The notes under the pieces are model-generated. The model made no database searches, had not been told where the DNA came from, and saw only the letters and a list, made by a program, of their open reading frames with translations. Positions 42,983 through 52,547 of a stretch of 64,000 nt of DNA are shown here, in pieces; the stretch's first letter is position 1, and each line of letters opens with the position of its first letter. Where the stretch lies: assembly GCF_001544915.2 (NCBI RefSeq), contig NZ_FCOE02000021.1, forward strand, positions 62,001 to 126,000, given 5' to 3'. This stretch comes from Caballeronia pedi. Its GTDB lineage: Bacteria > Pseudomonadota > Gammaproteobacteria > Burkholderiales > Burkholderiaceae. A program made the translations under genes and the position numbers.

Positions 42983-44080
42983 CTATCTGGGGTGGTTCGC
43001 GATGAAGTTCTTGACTGCCGTGTACGCAGCTTTCTTCGTCTTGCCGTCGCTTTGCACCATTCCGTAATTTCCTTCCTGAGAGTCGTACAGCTCGAAACCC
43101 TGGACGGACTGGACGTTGTACTTCGACGCCTGCGTGTAGTACTGCAGCATCATCAGGTTGCCGGTCAGGTAGGAGGCGATGGCGTCATTCGTGCCGTATT
43201 CGGGACGCACGCCGTACTCGTTGATCCAGACCGGTCTGCCGAACGAACTGATAATACCGAGGATGTCGTGGCATCCCGTGCCGCCGCAGGCATTCGTGAT
43301 GTCTCCTTGGTCGGAGTACCAGTGCCATGCAGTGATGTCCCAGCTGACCGTCGGGTGACCGTGCGTCCCGTCGGGCTGCGAGCCGTCAAGGAGCATTTGA
43401 AAAAACGCGATGTGCTTCCACGTTCCATCGACGATGATCTTCGCCGAGCTGTCGACCGATTTCACACCTGCGATCATGCCGCGAATAACACCGCGCGCGA
43501 TCATGAACGGCTGGTTACTGTACTGATACCACACGTTGCCGTCATAGTTTCCGGCCAGCGCGGCTGAGTCCAGTTCATTCGCGACTTCGTAGTACGCATA
43601 TTTGTACGTCTGCGCCGTCTGCTGACCCATCGTGTAACCGGCGTTATAGGCTGCTTCCTCGGTATCGAAGCCCAGGCCGAGCAGCATCACCGGATACACC
43701 TGAACGCCGCCTGCCGCAAACTGCTTGGCAACGGTCGCGAGCACCTTGGCCGATGCCAGGCTGTACACGTCGTTGCGGAAAATCTTTACGCCGAGGTCTT
43801 GCAATTGCGACAGCTGCGTCGCGTAGGGCGTGTTGTCGTACGCGCCGCCGTTGGTGATGTGACCGTTCATGCCATAAAAGATCGAACCGGTGGTGGCTGC
43901 CTTTGCGGTCGCCTCGGGCGTAACGGCGGCCTTGACCGTCGCAGCATCAACGGTGCCTTCGCTTCCGCCGCCGCAAGCTGCGAGCATCAGGCTTGCGCCG
44001 ACCGCAACTGTGACAGCCGAGAACTTGCCGAGAGAGAATTGACCGAACAAAAAATTGCTTATTTTCTTTTGAAATATCAT
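42983..44080 (-). CDS. Lipoprotein glycoside hydrolase (clan A TIM-barrel type)
   Basis: A 365-residue surface or periplasmic enzyme. The signal peptide ends in the lipobox LAAC (Cys36), followed by a 30-residue linker. The catalytic part shows YYEVANELD (Glu169, proton donor after Asn168) and VWINEYGVRPE (Glu288, nucleophile), the spacing of retaining clan A glycosidases. AWHWYSDQGD lies between them. GKTKKAAYTAVKNFI is at the C-terminus. It has an isolated position between the ABC importer and an A/T-rich stretch. The sugar cleaved cannot be read from sequence. Confidence 0.72.
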   Translation of the reverse strand: MIFQKKISNFLFGQFSLGKFSAVTVAVGASLMLAACGGGSEGTVDAATVKAAVTPEATAKAATTGSIFYGMNGHITNGGAYDNTPYATQLSQLQDLGVKIFRNDVYSLASAKVLATVAKQFAAGGVQVYPVMLLGLGFDTEEAAYNAGYTMGQQTAQTYKYAYYEVANELDSAALAGNYDGNVWYQYSNQPFMIARGVIRGMIAGVKSVDSSAKIIVDGTWKHIAFFQMLLDGSQPDGTHGHPTVSWDITAWHWYSDQGDITNACGGTGCHDILGIISSFGRPVWINEYGVRPEYGTNDAIASYLTGNLMMLQYYTQASKYNVQSVQGFELYDSQEGNYGMVQSDGKTKKAAYTAVKNFIANHPR

Positions 44081-44463
44081 GGTGATTAGTAATGCGAAAT
44101 AAGTGCGTCATTCCGTTTCGACGCGGGCTTGTGACTATAGGGCTCCGATCCCGTCATCGGTTGTCGATGGGAATCAGAAAGCGAACCGATGAAAAAGCCG
44201 CCGCTGCCAGTCCGGAAATTCGCAAACGGACTGGACGCGACCGGTGTGGCCCGGCGCGAGTCCGCGCAGGATGCCGTGCAAGGGATCAGTGCACCGGCGC
44301 GCTCGCGCTCTAGTTCTCCGAAAGGTCGACAGACGGGACAAAGTTACCGTATTTGTCTAACCTTATAAGCGCTTTTACGGCAAAGCCTACGGAGTTCTTT
44401 AGCTGGGATGAGGCACTTTAGGAATGCACGCCCGTTTTGTGTGTATTGGCAAGTAATAGTTAC
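44081..44463. other. A/T-richer interval without a supported gene
   Basis: This 383-bp stretch shows falling G/C content and no open frame of coding character. The only frame (44092-44313) is basic and random in composition. Nothing else is seen apart from the glycosidase promoter, which must lie at its left end. Confidence 0.45.
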
Positions 44464-44829
44464 CTAATGGGGGTTTTGGAAGCAGATGATTCCAGGACCG
44501 ACAGCGAACTGGTCGATTAGCGGCGGAGCTAGTTCGAACCCGTACCCGTGGTCGCGCGCCTTTTTGCTTCTGGCGCTCTCAATACTCACGCCAGTACAGC
44601 GACGTAGACATTCGGAATCCTGATGAAAATCACCGTATGGAGTGGGTGACCTCACGACGAGCTCGAATTCCCCGAAGGGGCACTCGGGTTCGTACCGACG
44701 AACGATTCCATCGTCACATTCTCGGTATTTTTCCGATAACGCGAGGTATGCTGCGATTGGGGTGATTATCAAGCGCCGTTTCATGACGAAGAAAATGAGA
44801 ACAAATATGAAAGGAGTCAGCTTCCCCAC
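44464..44829 (-). CDS. Hypothetical signal-anchored protein (weak)
   Basis: An open frame of 121 residues with a hydrophobic N-terminus (LTPFIFVLIFFVMKRRLIITPIAAYLAL) and a polar part with four cysteines. It starts with GTG at 44829; an ATG is at 44784. No Shine-Dalgarno is obvious in either case. Codon use is less G/C-rich than in the flanking genes. It could be a real small membrane protein or a chance frame. Confidence 0.3.
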   Translation of the reverse strand: MGKLTPFIFVLIFFVMKRRLIITPIAAYLALSEKYRECDDGIVRRYEPECPFGEFELVVRSPTPYGDFHQDSECLRRCTGVSIESARSKKARDHGYGFELAPPLIDQFAVGPGIICFQNPH

Positions 44830-44890
44830 AGGAGAACGCGTGCTGGGAGGTTATTTGCTTAGCGTCACGGTCGGAGTAGCTTTCTAAATA

Positions 44891-45175
44891 TTGGTTTTCC
44901 TCGTGACCTTCTCGCCTCGAGGACATGGCGCCATACAGGCCATGGTCATGACGGTAATGGCGTTTGCAATGACGTGGCTGACGGGCGTGATCGTTGCAGC
45001 TCTGCCTTGCGCACTTCTCGCGTTGTTAGCGCGCCAGCGCGCAGTCAGGAACCTGCATTTCTACCTGATTGCGGGTGTCGGCGTCGGCATGAAGCAGGTA
45101 GGGGCAGGCTTTGCCATCGCGGGCGGCCTCGCTGGTTTGAAGTTCTGGAAGCGGGCCGGCCAGCACTATCACTAG
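44891..45175 (+). CDS. Hypothetical small membrane protein (weak)
   Basis: A 94-residue frame with two hydrophobic segments (MVMTVMAFAMTWLTGVIVAALPCALLALLA and FYLIAGVGVGMKQVGAGFAIAGGLAGL) and a basic end. It begins at a TTG at 44891, with later ATGs at 44942 and 44948 as alternatives. The hydrophobic pattern looks like a real two-helix protein, but the start is uncertain and no family is recognised. Confidence 0.35.
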   Translation: MVFLVTFSPRGHGAIQAMVMTVMAFAMTWLTGVIVAALPCALLALLARQRAVRNLHFYLIAGVGVGMKQVGAGFAIAGGLAGLKFWKRAGQHYH

Positions 45176-45646
45176 GGCCGAGTTTCGCTTTGTTCGGGCG
45201 CTCTAACGCCGTGAATTGAACGAAGCCCGGCTAGCGGTACCTGCTGTTCCATCCTACTAATCGATTTCTAATTCACCACGAGCACTATCCAGACTAAGCG
45301 CAAGTGATTGAGGTTTTTTCAAATGCGCATTGGGTGCCTCGGCCTGATGTCTTCTCATCGATATTTACCGAATTTGAGAATGCGGGTCAGCTCATTTCCG
45401 ACAGCCCGTATTAAGTTAGAAAGCCTCTGCCCGCACATTTTGACGAAATTTAAAGATTAATCACACTGCACGCGACTCAATTTCGTAGGGGTCACTTGCC
45501 AGTGCCGACTTCCGGTCATTCGTAGCGTCCAGAAATCGGACTTTATCCGATCGCTATGGATCGCTAGCAAAACCAGTCTCTGCGCGACTCGCAGACAAAT
45601 TCGATGTCTTTTTTAAAAAAAGACTGCAACCAGTTTGGGGAAGATC
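45176..45646. other. A/T-rich leader region of the giant autotransporter gene
   Basis: A 471-bp interval with no coding frame. It contains a TCTGCG/CGCAGA hairpin (45579-45595) and then the long A/T palindrome at 45606-45624 just before the ribosome-binding site. Upstream parts show nothing recognisable. Confidence 0.5.
45606..45624 (+). promoter_or_regulatory. 19-bp A/T-centred palindrome before the autotransporter start
   Basis: GTCTTTTTTAAAAAAAGAC has 9-bp perfect arms around one central A. It ends 22 bases before the proposed GTG start, between the leader hairpin and the Shine-Dalgarno. It could be an operator or an RNA hairpin hiding the ribosome-binding site. Confidence 0.4.
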
Positions 45647-48600
45647 GTGTACATATTCAAGCGTTCATCGAATTGTGAGTCCGCGCGGACAGCGACGTCG
45701 GCGCTTTTTGTAGACGATGGCTGCGGAACCAAACGTCGGACGGTGGTAGCGTTGGCCTCGGCCGTGGCGTCGCTTGCTACGCTGCTGGTTCCGGTCGCGG
45801 CACGCGCCCAGTGCAACAGCAGCGCCAACCCCGCGCCGCCTGCTGCGCCGGCACAGACCAACTTCTCCAATCAGTCGTTTGGCGCAGCGCCGCTGCCCCA
45901 GTATTACCTGAACGCCTCGGGGCAAAGGGGATGCAAAGGCGCTGACGACGGCTCTTGGAACGGAGATGGCCAGGATGGCTTCGCTGGTCAGTCGGGTGGT
46001 TCCTTTAACAGCGTCAACAGCGGAATTGCGGTGAAGGGGGGCTTCGCGCCGACCATCATCAGCCCCACGATGGGAGCGGGATGGTCCGTCAACGGTGGTG
46101 ACGGCGGTGCCGGCGGACAGGGCGGGTATGACGACAATGGCTCCGCCCACACGGGAGACGGCGGAGCGGGTGGCAATGGCGGCGCGGTCTCCGTGCAGTT
46201 CAGCGGCACGGTTGGTCCCGACTCGAAAGGTGTCCTACCGGAAGTCGCGCTCGGCGTGGAAGCAATTGGTGGTACCGGCGGAGCGGGTGCCGTGTCCAAC
46301 GCCCAGGGCAGACAGCCGCTCTATGGCGGCAACGGGGGAGCAGGGGGGCGGGGTGGTCAGGCAGCGCTCAACGCCTCAGGCAATATTCAGTTCTATGGTG
46401 TCGGCCTTCGAGCGTCCGCCCTGGGCGGGGCCGGCGGGGAAGGTGGTGACTCGCCCACTCCGGGTGATCTTCTCGTGGAAGGCCATGGAGGCAAGGGCGG
46501 CGATGGCGGAGCCGGCGGTACCGCGACACTTGCATATCAGAATGGCAGTCTGACCGCCAGCACCCCTATAGGCCAGATCTTTCCGATGCAGGCTGACGCC
46601 GATGGCGGTAAGGGCGGCAACGCTGGTGGCGCGTTCGGTGGAAGCGGCAGTTTTGGCGGGACCGGCGGCAACGGAGGAATCGGCGGCACAGCCAGCGCGG
46701 AACTCGGCAGCGGCGGCCAGATCGTTTTCTCCGATCAGATGCAACCGGTGAACAGTCGGAATCAGCCGGGCAGCGGCGTAACCGCCACGGCGAATGGCGG
46801 AGCGGGCGGGGAAGGTGGCACTGCCATCGACGGCAACATCCGCAATGAGGGTGGTGCGGGCGGCAACGGCGGGAATGCGGGCAGCGCGGACGCCACCGTC
46901 CTTGGCTCCATCGATTACACCGCGAATGTTCCGGCAGGGCAGTCTGCTGCCGGGTTGATCGGGGGCGAGGGGGTGCTGGTGCAGGCCAATGGAGGCGCCG
47001 GCGGCGTCGGTGACGGCGCCCAGGGCACTACCGTGGGTGAAGGCGGCAATGGTGGTAAGGCAGGCGCCGGCGGGAGCGCTTCGCTGGCCCTTGGAGACGC
47101 GACGAACACGGCGACAATCAAAACGAACGGCCCATATACGCATGGCGCCCTGGTGCAGAGTATCGGCGGCGGCGGGGGCAATGGCGGTAGTGTCAGCTTC
47201 GTGCTGTCCGGCACGGGCGGGGCAGGTGCCGCGGGCGGCGATGGCGGTGCAGTCACGGTGAACTCGGACCACGCCTTTGTCACGACCGGCAGCGCATCGG
47301 GCGAAGGCAGCATCCCGCTGATCGCCCAGAGCATCGGCGGTGGCGGCGGAAGCGGCGGCGACGCCAGCGGCGTCACCGTTGGTGCGGGTTTCGAGATCGG
47401 CGGCAACGGCGGCCAGGGCGGCAACGGCGGCGCGGTGAAACTCATGCTGGGCCAGAACAGCGTATTTGGCAGCCTCGACCCGAGCGGTGGCGCCGGGATA
47501 CTCGCGCAAAGCATCGGCGGCTCCGGCGGCAACGCCGGCAGCGCGACGTCGACAGGCGGCGGGCTGATCACCATGGTGATCGGCGGGGATGCCCACGGTG
47601 GCGGCTCGGGTGGCCAGGTCACTGTCGACAACGGCGCACTCGTCACGACTCACGGCGACCACGCGGCCGGTATCAAGGCCCAGTCGATCGGCGGCGGCGG
47701 CGGCAATGGCGGCAACGCTACAGCGTTCACGGTCGGCGGCCCCCTGTCGAGCTCGGTTGCCATTGGCGGACAAGGCGGCGGAGGCGGCGCGGCTGGCGCG
47801 GTTTCGCTGACCAACACGGGGCAGGTTGTTACATATGGTTCGGATGCCGAAGGTGTCGTGCTGCAAAGCATCGGCGGCGGCGGCGGCTCCGGCGGCAGCG
47901 CCACGGCGCGTGCCGTTGCCGCATCGGGCAGCCCCAACATTCCTGCAATCAGTGTCAGCGTCGCGATCGGCGGCGCTGGCGGGACCGGCAACACCGGCGG
48001 CAATGTCGCGCTCGATAACTCCGGTCTGATCACCACAGCGGGCGACAGCGCGACGGGCGTTTTCGCGCAATCCGTCGGTGGCGGCGGTGGTACGGGCGGC
48101 GACGCAACCGCCGCGTCCTACTCCGCGTCGCCTGCCAAAGGTGCGGCCCTGTCGGTCTCCGTGGCTCTCGGCGGCAGCGGCGGCACGGGCGGCACGGGCG
48201 GCGCCGTCAAGCTGGAAAACTCCGGGGTGATCGCCACGCTGGGCCAGGACGCCCACGGCGTGTTCGCACAGTCAATCGGCGGTGGCGGCGGCAATGGTGG
48301 CACGGGCGATGCCTCCGCAACGGCGGCTAACGCCAAAGCCAGCTTCAGCGCGTCAATCGCGGTGGGTGGAACGGGTGGAACGGGGGGGACGGGCGGCACG
48401 GTCGGCCTGACCAACGACGGTTCGATCGCGACTCGCGGCGACGGCGCCGATGCCGTGTTCGCCCAGAGCGTGGGCGGCGGCGGCGGCGCAGGCGGCGGTG
48501 GTACTGCTGCGGCCAGCGGCGGCAAGGATGCTATCGCCGTGGGTGTCGGCGGCAAGGGTGGTGTCGGCGGCGACGGCAACTCGGTGACGACGACGAACAA

Positions 48601-51600
48601 TGGCAACATCGTCACCCGCGGCGCGGCCTCGACCGGCATCTTCGCGCAAAGCGTCGGCGGCGGCGGGGGCAAAGGCGGCAAGGGCGCGGCGGCCGCGGGC
48701 GGCAGCGGCGGCCTCGACACGATCTCCAACGCCCAGACCCTGTTTGGCATTCTGGGTCAGGGCCTCGGCCTCAACCAGGATGTGCAGAACCTGGGCAACA
48801 ACATCCTGCAGGTCGGAGTGGTCGGCGAAAAAATCAAGGCGACTTATGGCGATCTGGAGAAGCTCCTCACGCAGCCGGATGGGGTATCGAAAGTTCTGGG
48901 CGCCGTGTCACAGATCAGCGTTGGCGTGTCGGTCGGCGGCAGCGGCGGCGCGGGTGGCCAGGGCGGCGCGGTGAACACCAGCAACACCGGCGCGATCGGC
49001 ACCTATGGCGCGCAATCCCACGGCATCTTCGCGCAGAGCGTTGGCGGCGGCGGCGGCAGCGGTGGCGCGGCGAGTTCGGTCGGCAAGTCGAACAATGATT
49101 CGAAAGTGCAGGCCGCGGTCGCGGTGGGCGGCAGCGGCGGCGCGGCCGGCTCTGGCGGTGCGGTGAGTGTCGTGCAGAATGCGAATGGCACAGTCGAGAC
49201 GCAGGGGGTGGAAGCGTTTGGCGTGTACGCGCAGAGCGTAGGCGGCGGTGGCGGCAACGGCGCGATGTCGGGGGCGATCAGCGGTTCGCTGAAAAGCCTG
49301 TCGGTCGCCGTGGGCGGCAATGGCGGAAGCGCCGGGAATGGCGGCACCGTGAGCGTCAACAACAACGGCACGGTCACGACACTTGGCAAACACGGCGTCG
49401 GCATCTTCGCGCAAAGCATCGGCGGCGGCGGCGGCGTCGTGACGACCGCGAGCAGCGATGAGACGTTCGATCCCTCCAAAATCATCGTGAATCCTCAGGG
49501 ACGGCTCGCCGACGTCTACGGGGTGACATTGAGCTTCGGCGGTCAGAACGGCAGTTCGGGAAAGGGCGGCGACGTCACTGTCAACACGGAAGGCAACGTG
49601 ACGACGAGCGGACTCGACGCGCACGGTATCGTCGCGCAGTCGATCGGCGGCGGGGGCGGGTTCGTGGTGGGCGGACAGATCGCGAACACGAACTCCGGCG
49701 CCGGTAGCGCGAAGGGCGATGGCGGCAACGTTCTTGTCGTCGACACCAATAACACTGTCGCCACCAGCGGTGACGGTGCGTATGGGATCGTCGCACAATC
49801 GGTCGGCGGTGGCGGAGGCTTTGCCGGCGACCCGTCCGCCCCACAGGGCTACGGTGGCGCCACGAACGGCGCGGTATTTGCCAACAGCGGCAATGGCGGC
49901 ACCGTCAACGTCATCGTGGCAAACGGCGGGAAGGTCGCGACGACCGGCCGGTACGCGCCAGCGATCTTCGCGCAATCGATCGGCGGCGGCGGTGGTCTGG
50001 TGGTCTCCAACTTCAACGCAGTCAACTTGCCGAATGTGATGGGAGAGGGCAGCGCGGGTGGCGCGGGCGCGGGCGGCCCGGTCTTCGTCAACGTCAGGAA
50101 TAACGACACGGTCATGGCGACGGGCGTCGGCTCCGCCGGCATCCTGGCGCAGAGCGACGGCCAGACAGCCGGGCGCATCTCGATCAACCTGGCGCCCGGC
50201 TCGAAAGTCATGGGCGGCACGACCGATCCCAATTTCCCGACGGGCAAGATAGTGGGGCAGGACCCGGAGTATCGCGATGCTGCCGCAATCCGTCTGCTTG
50301 GGGGCAATAACAACGTCGTCACCAACCAGGGCACCATCCAGACCTTAGGCAAATACGCGATCCTGGCGTACCCCACGGTGTACGGGGGCGGGCCCGTCGG
50401 CACCACGGTCAACAACTCCGGCACTATCACCGGCGACATCGACGTTGGTAGCGCCAGCAGTGTCGTCAACAATCTGGCCGGCGGCGTGATTGCCACACCC
50501 GACACGCTGAACGTGGGAGGCGGCACGGTGAACAACGCAGGCACGCTCAAAGTCGGCGGCGCCGGGTCGACCGGCAAGCCGGTGCTCACCGGCAATCTCG
50601 TGCAGAGCCCGACTGGCGCGCTGAACGTCCAGATCGATCCGGCCAACAAACGATCGGATATGCTCAACATCACGGGTACCGCCTCGCTTGCGGGCAAGGT
50701 GCAGGTCGACCCGGTGACTTATCTGAAGAGTACGAGCACCGTGCTGACGGCGGCCGGCGGAATCCAGCCCGCTGCGACGCTCGCGGGTACCTCGACGCCG
50801 GTCTACCGCTTCACGCCAGTGATGCAGGGCAACACCGTCGCGATCAAGACCGATGCGGATTTCGTGGGCGCGAGCAATGGTACTTCGGCCACACAGCAGA
50901 GCGTCGCAGCCAACCTGGACCGGCTGTGGAACAGTGCCGATCCCGCCTTTGCACCCATCTTCGGAGCCTTCGGTAGCGTCGGTAGCACGCAGGGCTATGC
51001 GCAGACGCTGACCGCCGTCTCCGGCCAGGAACTGCTCGGCATCGCAGCGGCGCGCTACCAGGCGAGCCAGGCGTTCGCCCGCTCCGTCTTCAGTTGCCCG
51101 GTGTTCGCCGATGACGACACCACCGTGAGAAAGCAGGGTTCCTGCGTGTGGTTCCGCGCCTCGGGCATGTGGGAAAATCGCAGCGCCGACGCGTCCTTCC
51201 CGGGCTTCGGCTGGCAAGGTACGACGATGAAGGTCGGCGGTCAGCTCGAACTGCAGCCCGGCTGGTTCCTCGGTGGCGCCATTGGCTACGAGACCGACCG
51301 CTTCACCGGCAACGACAACCTGACGAGCGCCAACGGCAATGCGCTTCTTGGAGTCGTCGCGCTGAAGCACGAGGTTGGGCCGTGGACTTTCACCGGTGCG
51401 GCGGACGCCAGCTACGGCTGGATGAACAGCTCGCGCGTCATCCCGACCGCCAATGCGGTGGCGACCGCCTCGCCCGATTCATTCACGCTCGGAATGCACT
51501 TGCGCGCGGCCTACCAGATCCCGTTCGACCGCTTCTACCTGGAGCCGGCGCTCGACGCCGATCTGAACGATGTCAATCTCCCAGGCTACACGGAGAGCGG

Positions 51601-51958
51601 TGCGGGTGCACTGAACCTGAAGGTGAAGAACGCGAACAGCGTCATTGCGACCGGCACGCCGAATCTGCGAATCGGGACGCGTGCGCAGATCGGGTCAGCG
51701 ACAGTCGACGCCTATGTCGGCGCCGGAGTCAGCTTCATTGCAGGCAATACCTACACGACCAATGCGTCCTTTGCCGCTGCCCCGGATTACGGCAGCTTCA
51801 CCAATACGCTCAGCAATGCACACGTCGCAGGCAAGTTCTCCGCCGGGGTGGAGGTGTATACGGCCAAGCGCCTCGATGTGCGTCTGGAATACGACGGGGT
51901 CGTTGCCGCGCACGAGGTTGAGAATGGCGGTCAGGTCCGGCTTAAGTACAGATTCTGA
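45647..51958 (+). CDS. Giant glycine-rich autotransporter (type V secretion)
   Basis: About 2,103 residues. An N-terminal extension of ~35 residues precedes a signal peptide (VVALASAVASLATLLVPVAARAQ). The passenger is Gly/Ala/Asn-rich: first GGxGG units, then 15 copies of a hydrophobic-AQS(I/V)GGGGG motif spaced about 40-100 residues apart, then a non-repetitive part with a beta-helix character. The last ~270 residues form a 12-strand autotransporter barrel (SCVWFRASGMWENRS to QVRLKYRF, C-terminal Phe). GGGGAAG lies before the GTG at 45647; a TTG at 45635 is in frame. It is likely a surface adhesin or biofilm factor. Confidence 0.9.
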   Translation: MYIFKRSSNCESARTATSALFVDDGCGTKRRTVVALASAVASLATLLVPVAARAQCNSSANPAPPAAPAQTNFSNQSFGAAPLPQYYLNASGQRGCKGADDGSWNGDGQDGFAGQSGGSFNSVNSGIAVKGGFAPTIISPTMGAGWSVNGGDGGAGGQGGYDDNGSAHTGDGGAGGNGGAVSVQFSGTVGPDSKGVLPEVALGVEAIGGTGGAGAVSNAQGRQPLYGGNGGAGGRGGQAALNASGNIQFYGVGLRASALGGAGGEGGDSPTPGDLLVEGHGGKGGDGGAGGTATLAYQNGSLTASTPIGQIFPMQADADGGKGGNAGGAFGGSGSFGGTGGNGGIGGTASAELGSGGQIVFSDQMQPVNSRNQPGSGVTATANGGAGGEGGTAIDGNIRNEGGAGGNGGNAGSADATVLGSIDYTANVPAGQSAAGLIGGEGVLVQANGGAGGVGDGAQGTTVGEGGNGGKAGAGGSASLALGDATNTATIKTNGPYTHGALVQSIGGGGGNGGSVSFVLSGTGGAGAAGGDGGAVTVNSDHAFVTTGSASGEGSIPLIAQSIGGGGGSGGDASGVTVGAGFEIGGNGGQGGNGGAVKLMLGQNSVFGSLDPSGGAGILAQSIGGSGGNAGSATSTGGGLITMVIGGDAHGGGSGGQVTVDNGALVTTHGDHAAGIKAQSIGGGGGNGGNATAFTVGGPLSSSVAIGGQGGGGGAAGAVSLTNTGQVVTYGSDAEGVVLQSIGGGGGSGGSATARAVAASGSPNIPAISVSVAIGGAGGTGNTGGNVALDNSGLITTAGDSATGVFAQSVGGGGGTGGDATAASYSASPAKGAALSVSVALGGSGGTGGTGGAVKLENSGVIATLGQDAHGVFAQSIGGGGGNGGTGDASATAANAKASFSASIAVGGTGGTGGTGGTVGLTNDGSIATRGDGADAVFAQSVGGGGGAGGGGTAAASGGKDAIAVGVGGKGGVGGDGNSVTTTNNGNIVTRGAASTGIFAQSVGGGGGKGGKGAAAAGGSGGLDTISNAQTLFGILGQGLGLNQDVQNLGNNILQVGVVGEKIKATYGDLEKLLTQPDGVSKVLGAVSQISVGVSVGGSGGAGGQGGAVNTSNTGAIGTYGAQSHGIFAQSVGGGGGSGGAASSVGKSNNDSKVQAAVAVGGSGGAAGSGGAVSVVQNANGTVETQGVEAFGVYAQSVGGGGGNGAMSGAISGSLKSLSVAVGGNGGSAGNGGTVSVNNNGTVTTLGKHGVGIFAQSIGGGGGVVTTASSDETFDPSKIIVNPQGRLADVYGVTLSFGGQNGSSGKGGDVTVNTEGNVTTSGLDAHGIVAQSIGGGGGFVVGGQIANTNSGAGSAKGDGGNVLVVDTNNTVATSGDGAYGIVAQSVGGGGGFAGDPSAPQGYGGATNGAVFANSGNGGTVNVIVANGGKVATTGRYAPAIFAQSIGGGGGLVVSNFNAVNLPNVMGEGSAGGAGAGGPVFVNVRNNDTVMATGVGSAGILAQSDGQTAGRISINLAPGSKVMGGTTDPNFPTGKIVGQDPEYRDAAAIRLLGGNNNVVTNQGTIQTLGKYAILAYPTVYGGGPVGTTVNNSGTITGDIDVGSASSVVNNLAGGVIATPDTLNVGGGTVNNAGTLKVGGAGSTGKPVLTGNLVQSPTGALNVQIDPANKRSDMLNITGTASLAGKVQVDPVTYLKSTSTVLTAAGGIQPAATLAGTSTPVYRFTPVMQGNTVAIKTDADFVGASNGTSATQQSVAANLDRLWNSADPAFAPIFGAFGSVGSTQGYAQTLTAVSGQELLGIAAARYQASQAFARSVFSCPVFADDDTTVRKQGSCVWFRASGMWENRSADASFPGFGWQGTTMKVGGQLELQPGWFLGGAIGYETDRFTGNDNLTSANGNALLGVVALKHEVGPWTFTGAADASYGWMNSSRVIPTANAVATASPDSFTLGMHLRAAYQIPFDRFYLEPALDADLNDVNLPGYTESGAGALNLKVKNANSVIATGTPNLRIGTRAQIGSATVDAYVGAGVSFIAGNTYTTNASFAAAPDYGSFTNTLSNAHVAGKFSAGVEVYTAKRLDVRLEYDGVVAAHEVENGGQVRLKYRF
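47147..50170 (+). repeat. AQS(I/V)GGGGG repeat array in the autotransporter
   Basis: Fifteen copies of a motif with the core QS(I/V)GGGGG or a one-residue variant, and a final degenerate one (AQSDGQTAG), alternate with spacers containing paired glycines (GGTGGTGG). The second copies often read G(V/I)FAQS. This suggests a regular beta-helix or glycine-loop stack. Recombination between copies could change the length. Confidence 0.8.
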
Positions 51959-52205
51959 CAACGTCGATTCGAACGGCGCCAGCGGCAAATGAGCTGACGC
52001 CGACGGACTGGCGGCGCACGCAGGTGGAAGTGCAGCAGGCTATCGCGGGCTTGGCTGGCGCGCGATAGTCATCGGATTGCATACGCTTCACTACCGCGTT
52101 CAGGCGGAAAACTGCATCGCGAGTTCTTCCTTCTTGATGCTGGCAAAGCCTGCGCCGTTCACGAAGCGGTAATGTGCGTGCGATAAGCTGGCGTTGAAGC
52201 CGGTT
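51959..52205. other. Intergenic interval with a C-terminus-like tail on the minus strand
   Basis: In a minus-strand frame from 52228 down to the stop TGA at 52100-52102 the translation runs GFNASLSHAHYRFVNGAG and then FASIKKEELAMQFSA, which reads like the end of a real protein but has no start and is preceded by a stop at 52229-52231. It could be a leftover of a gene. Otherwise nothing is seen. Confidence 0.3.
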
Positions 52206-52547
52206 TCAATGCCCGGCTTCGTCCAGCGTCAGATTGTTGGTTACCGACGACACGCCGGGTACGCCTTCGGCTATCTTCCCCGCGAGATCTATCTGCTTCT
52301 GATCGGGCGCCATCCCGACCAGCGTAACCTTGCCGCTGCGAGCGACAGCGTGAATATCGGCCGACTCCAAACCCTTTTGCTTGTACAGCGTGGTCTGAAC
52401 CTGCTTCGCGAGTTGCCGGTTTGCTGCTCTGCCGGATGATTTCGAAGAAGTCGCTGCGCCTGTCTCTTGCGCATTAACCACGGGCACGGTCGCGATCATC
52501 GCGCCGATGGAAATTGCCGCGGCAAGGAAGATGTTCGTGGATTTCAT
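52206..52547 (-). CDS. BON-domain periplasmic protein
   Basis: A 113-residue protein with a signal peptide (MKSTNIFLAAAISIGAMIATVPVVNA) and a single BON domain in its C-terminal half. It begins AKQVQTTLYKQKGLESADIHAVARSG and has the conserved KVTLVGMAPDQKQIDLAGKIAEGVPGVSSVTNNL. BON proteins bind membranes or maintain envelope stability, often under osmotic stress. It stands alone with A/T-richer DNA upstream. Confidence 0.85.
   Translation of the reverse strand: MKSTNIFLAAAISIGAMIATVPVVNAQETGAATSSKSSGRAANRQLAKQVQTTLYKQKGLESADIHAVARSGKVTLVGMAPDQKQIDLAGKIAEGVPGVSSVTNNLTLDEAGH

Noticed and set aside
46376..48256. 626-codon minus-strand frame within the autotransporter
   Set aside because: It arises from the repeated glycine codons of the plus strand and is not a real protein.
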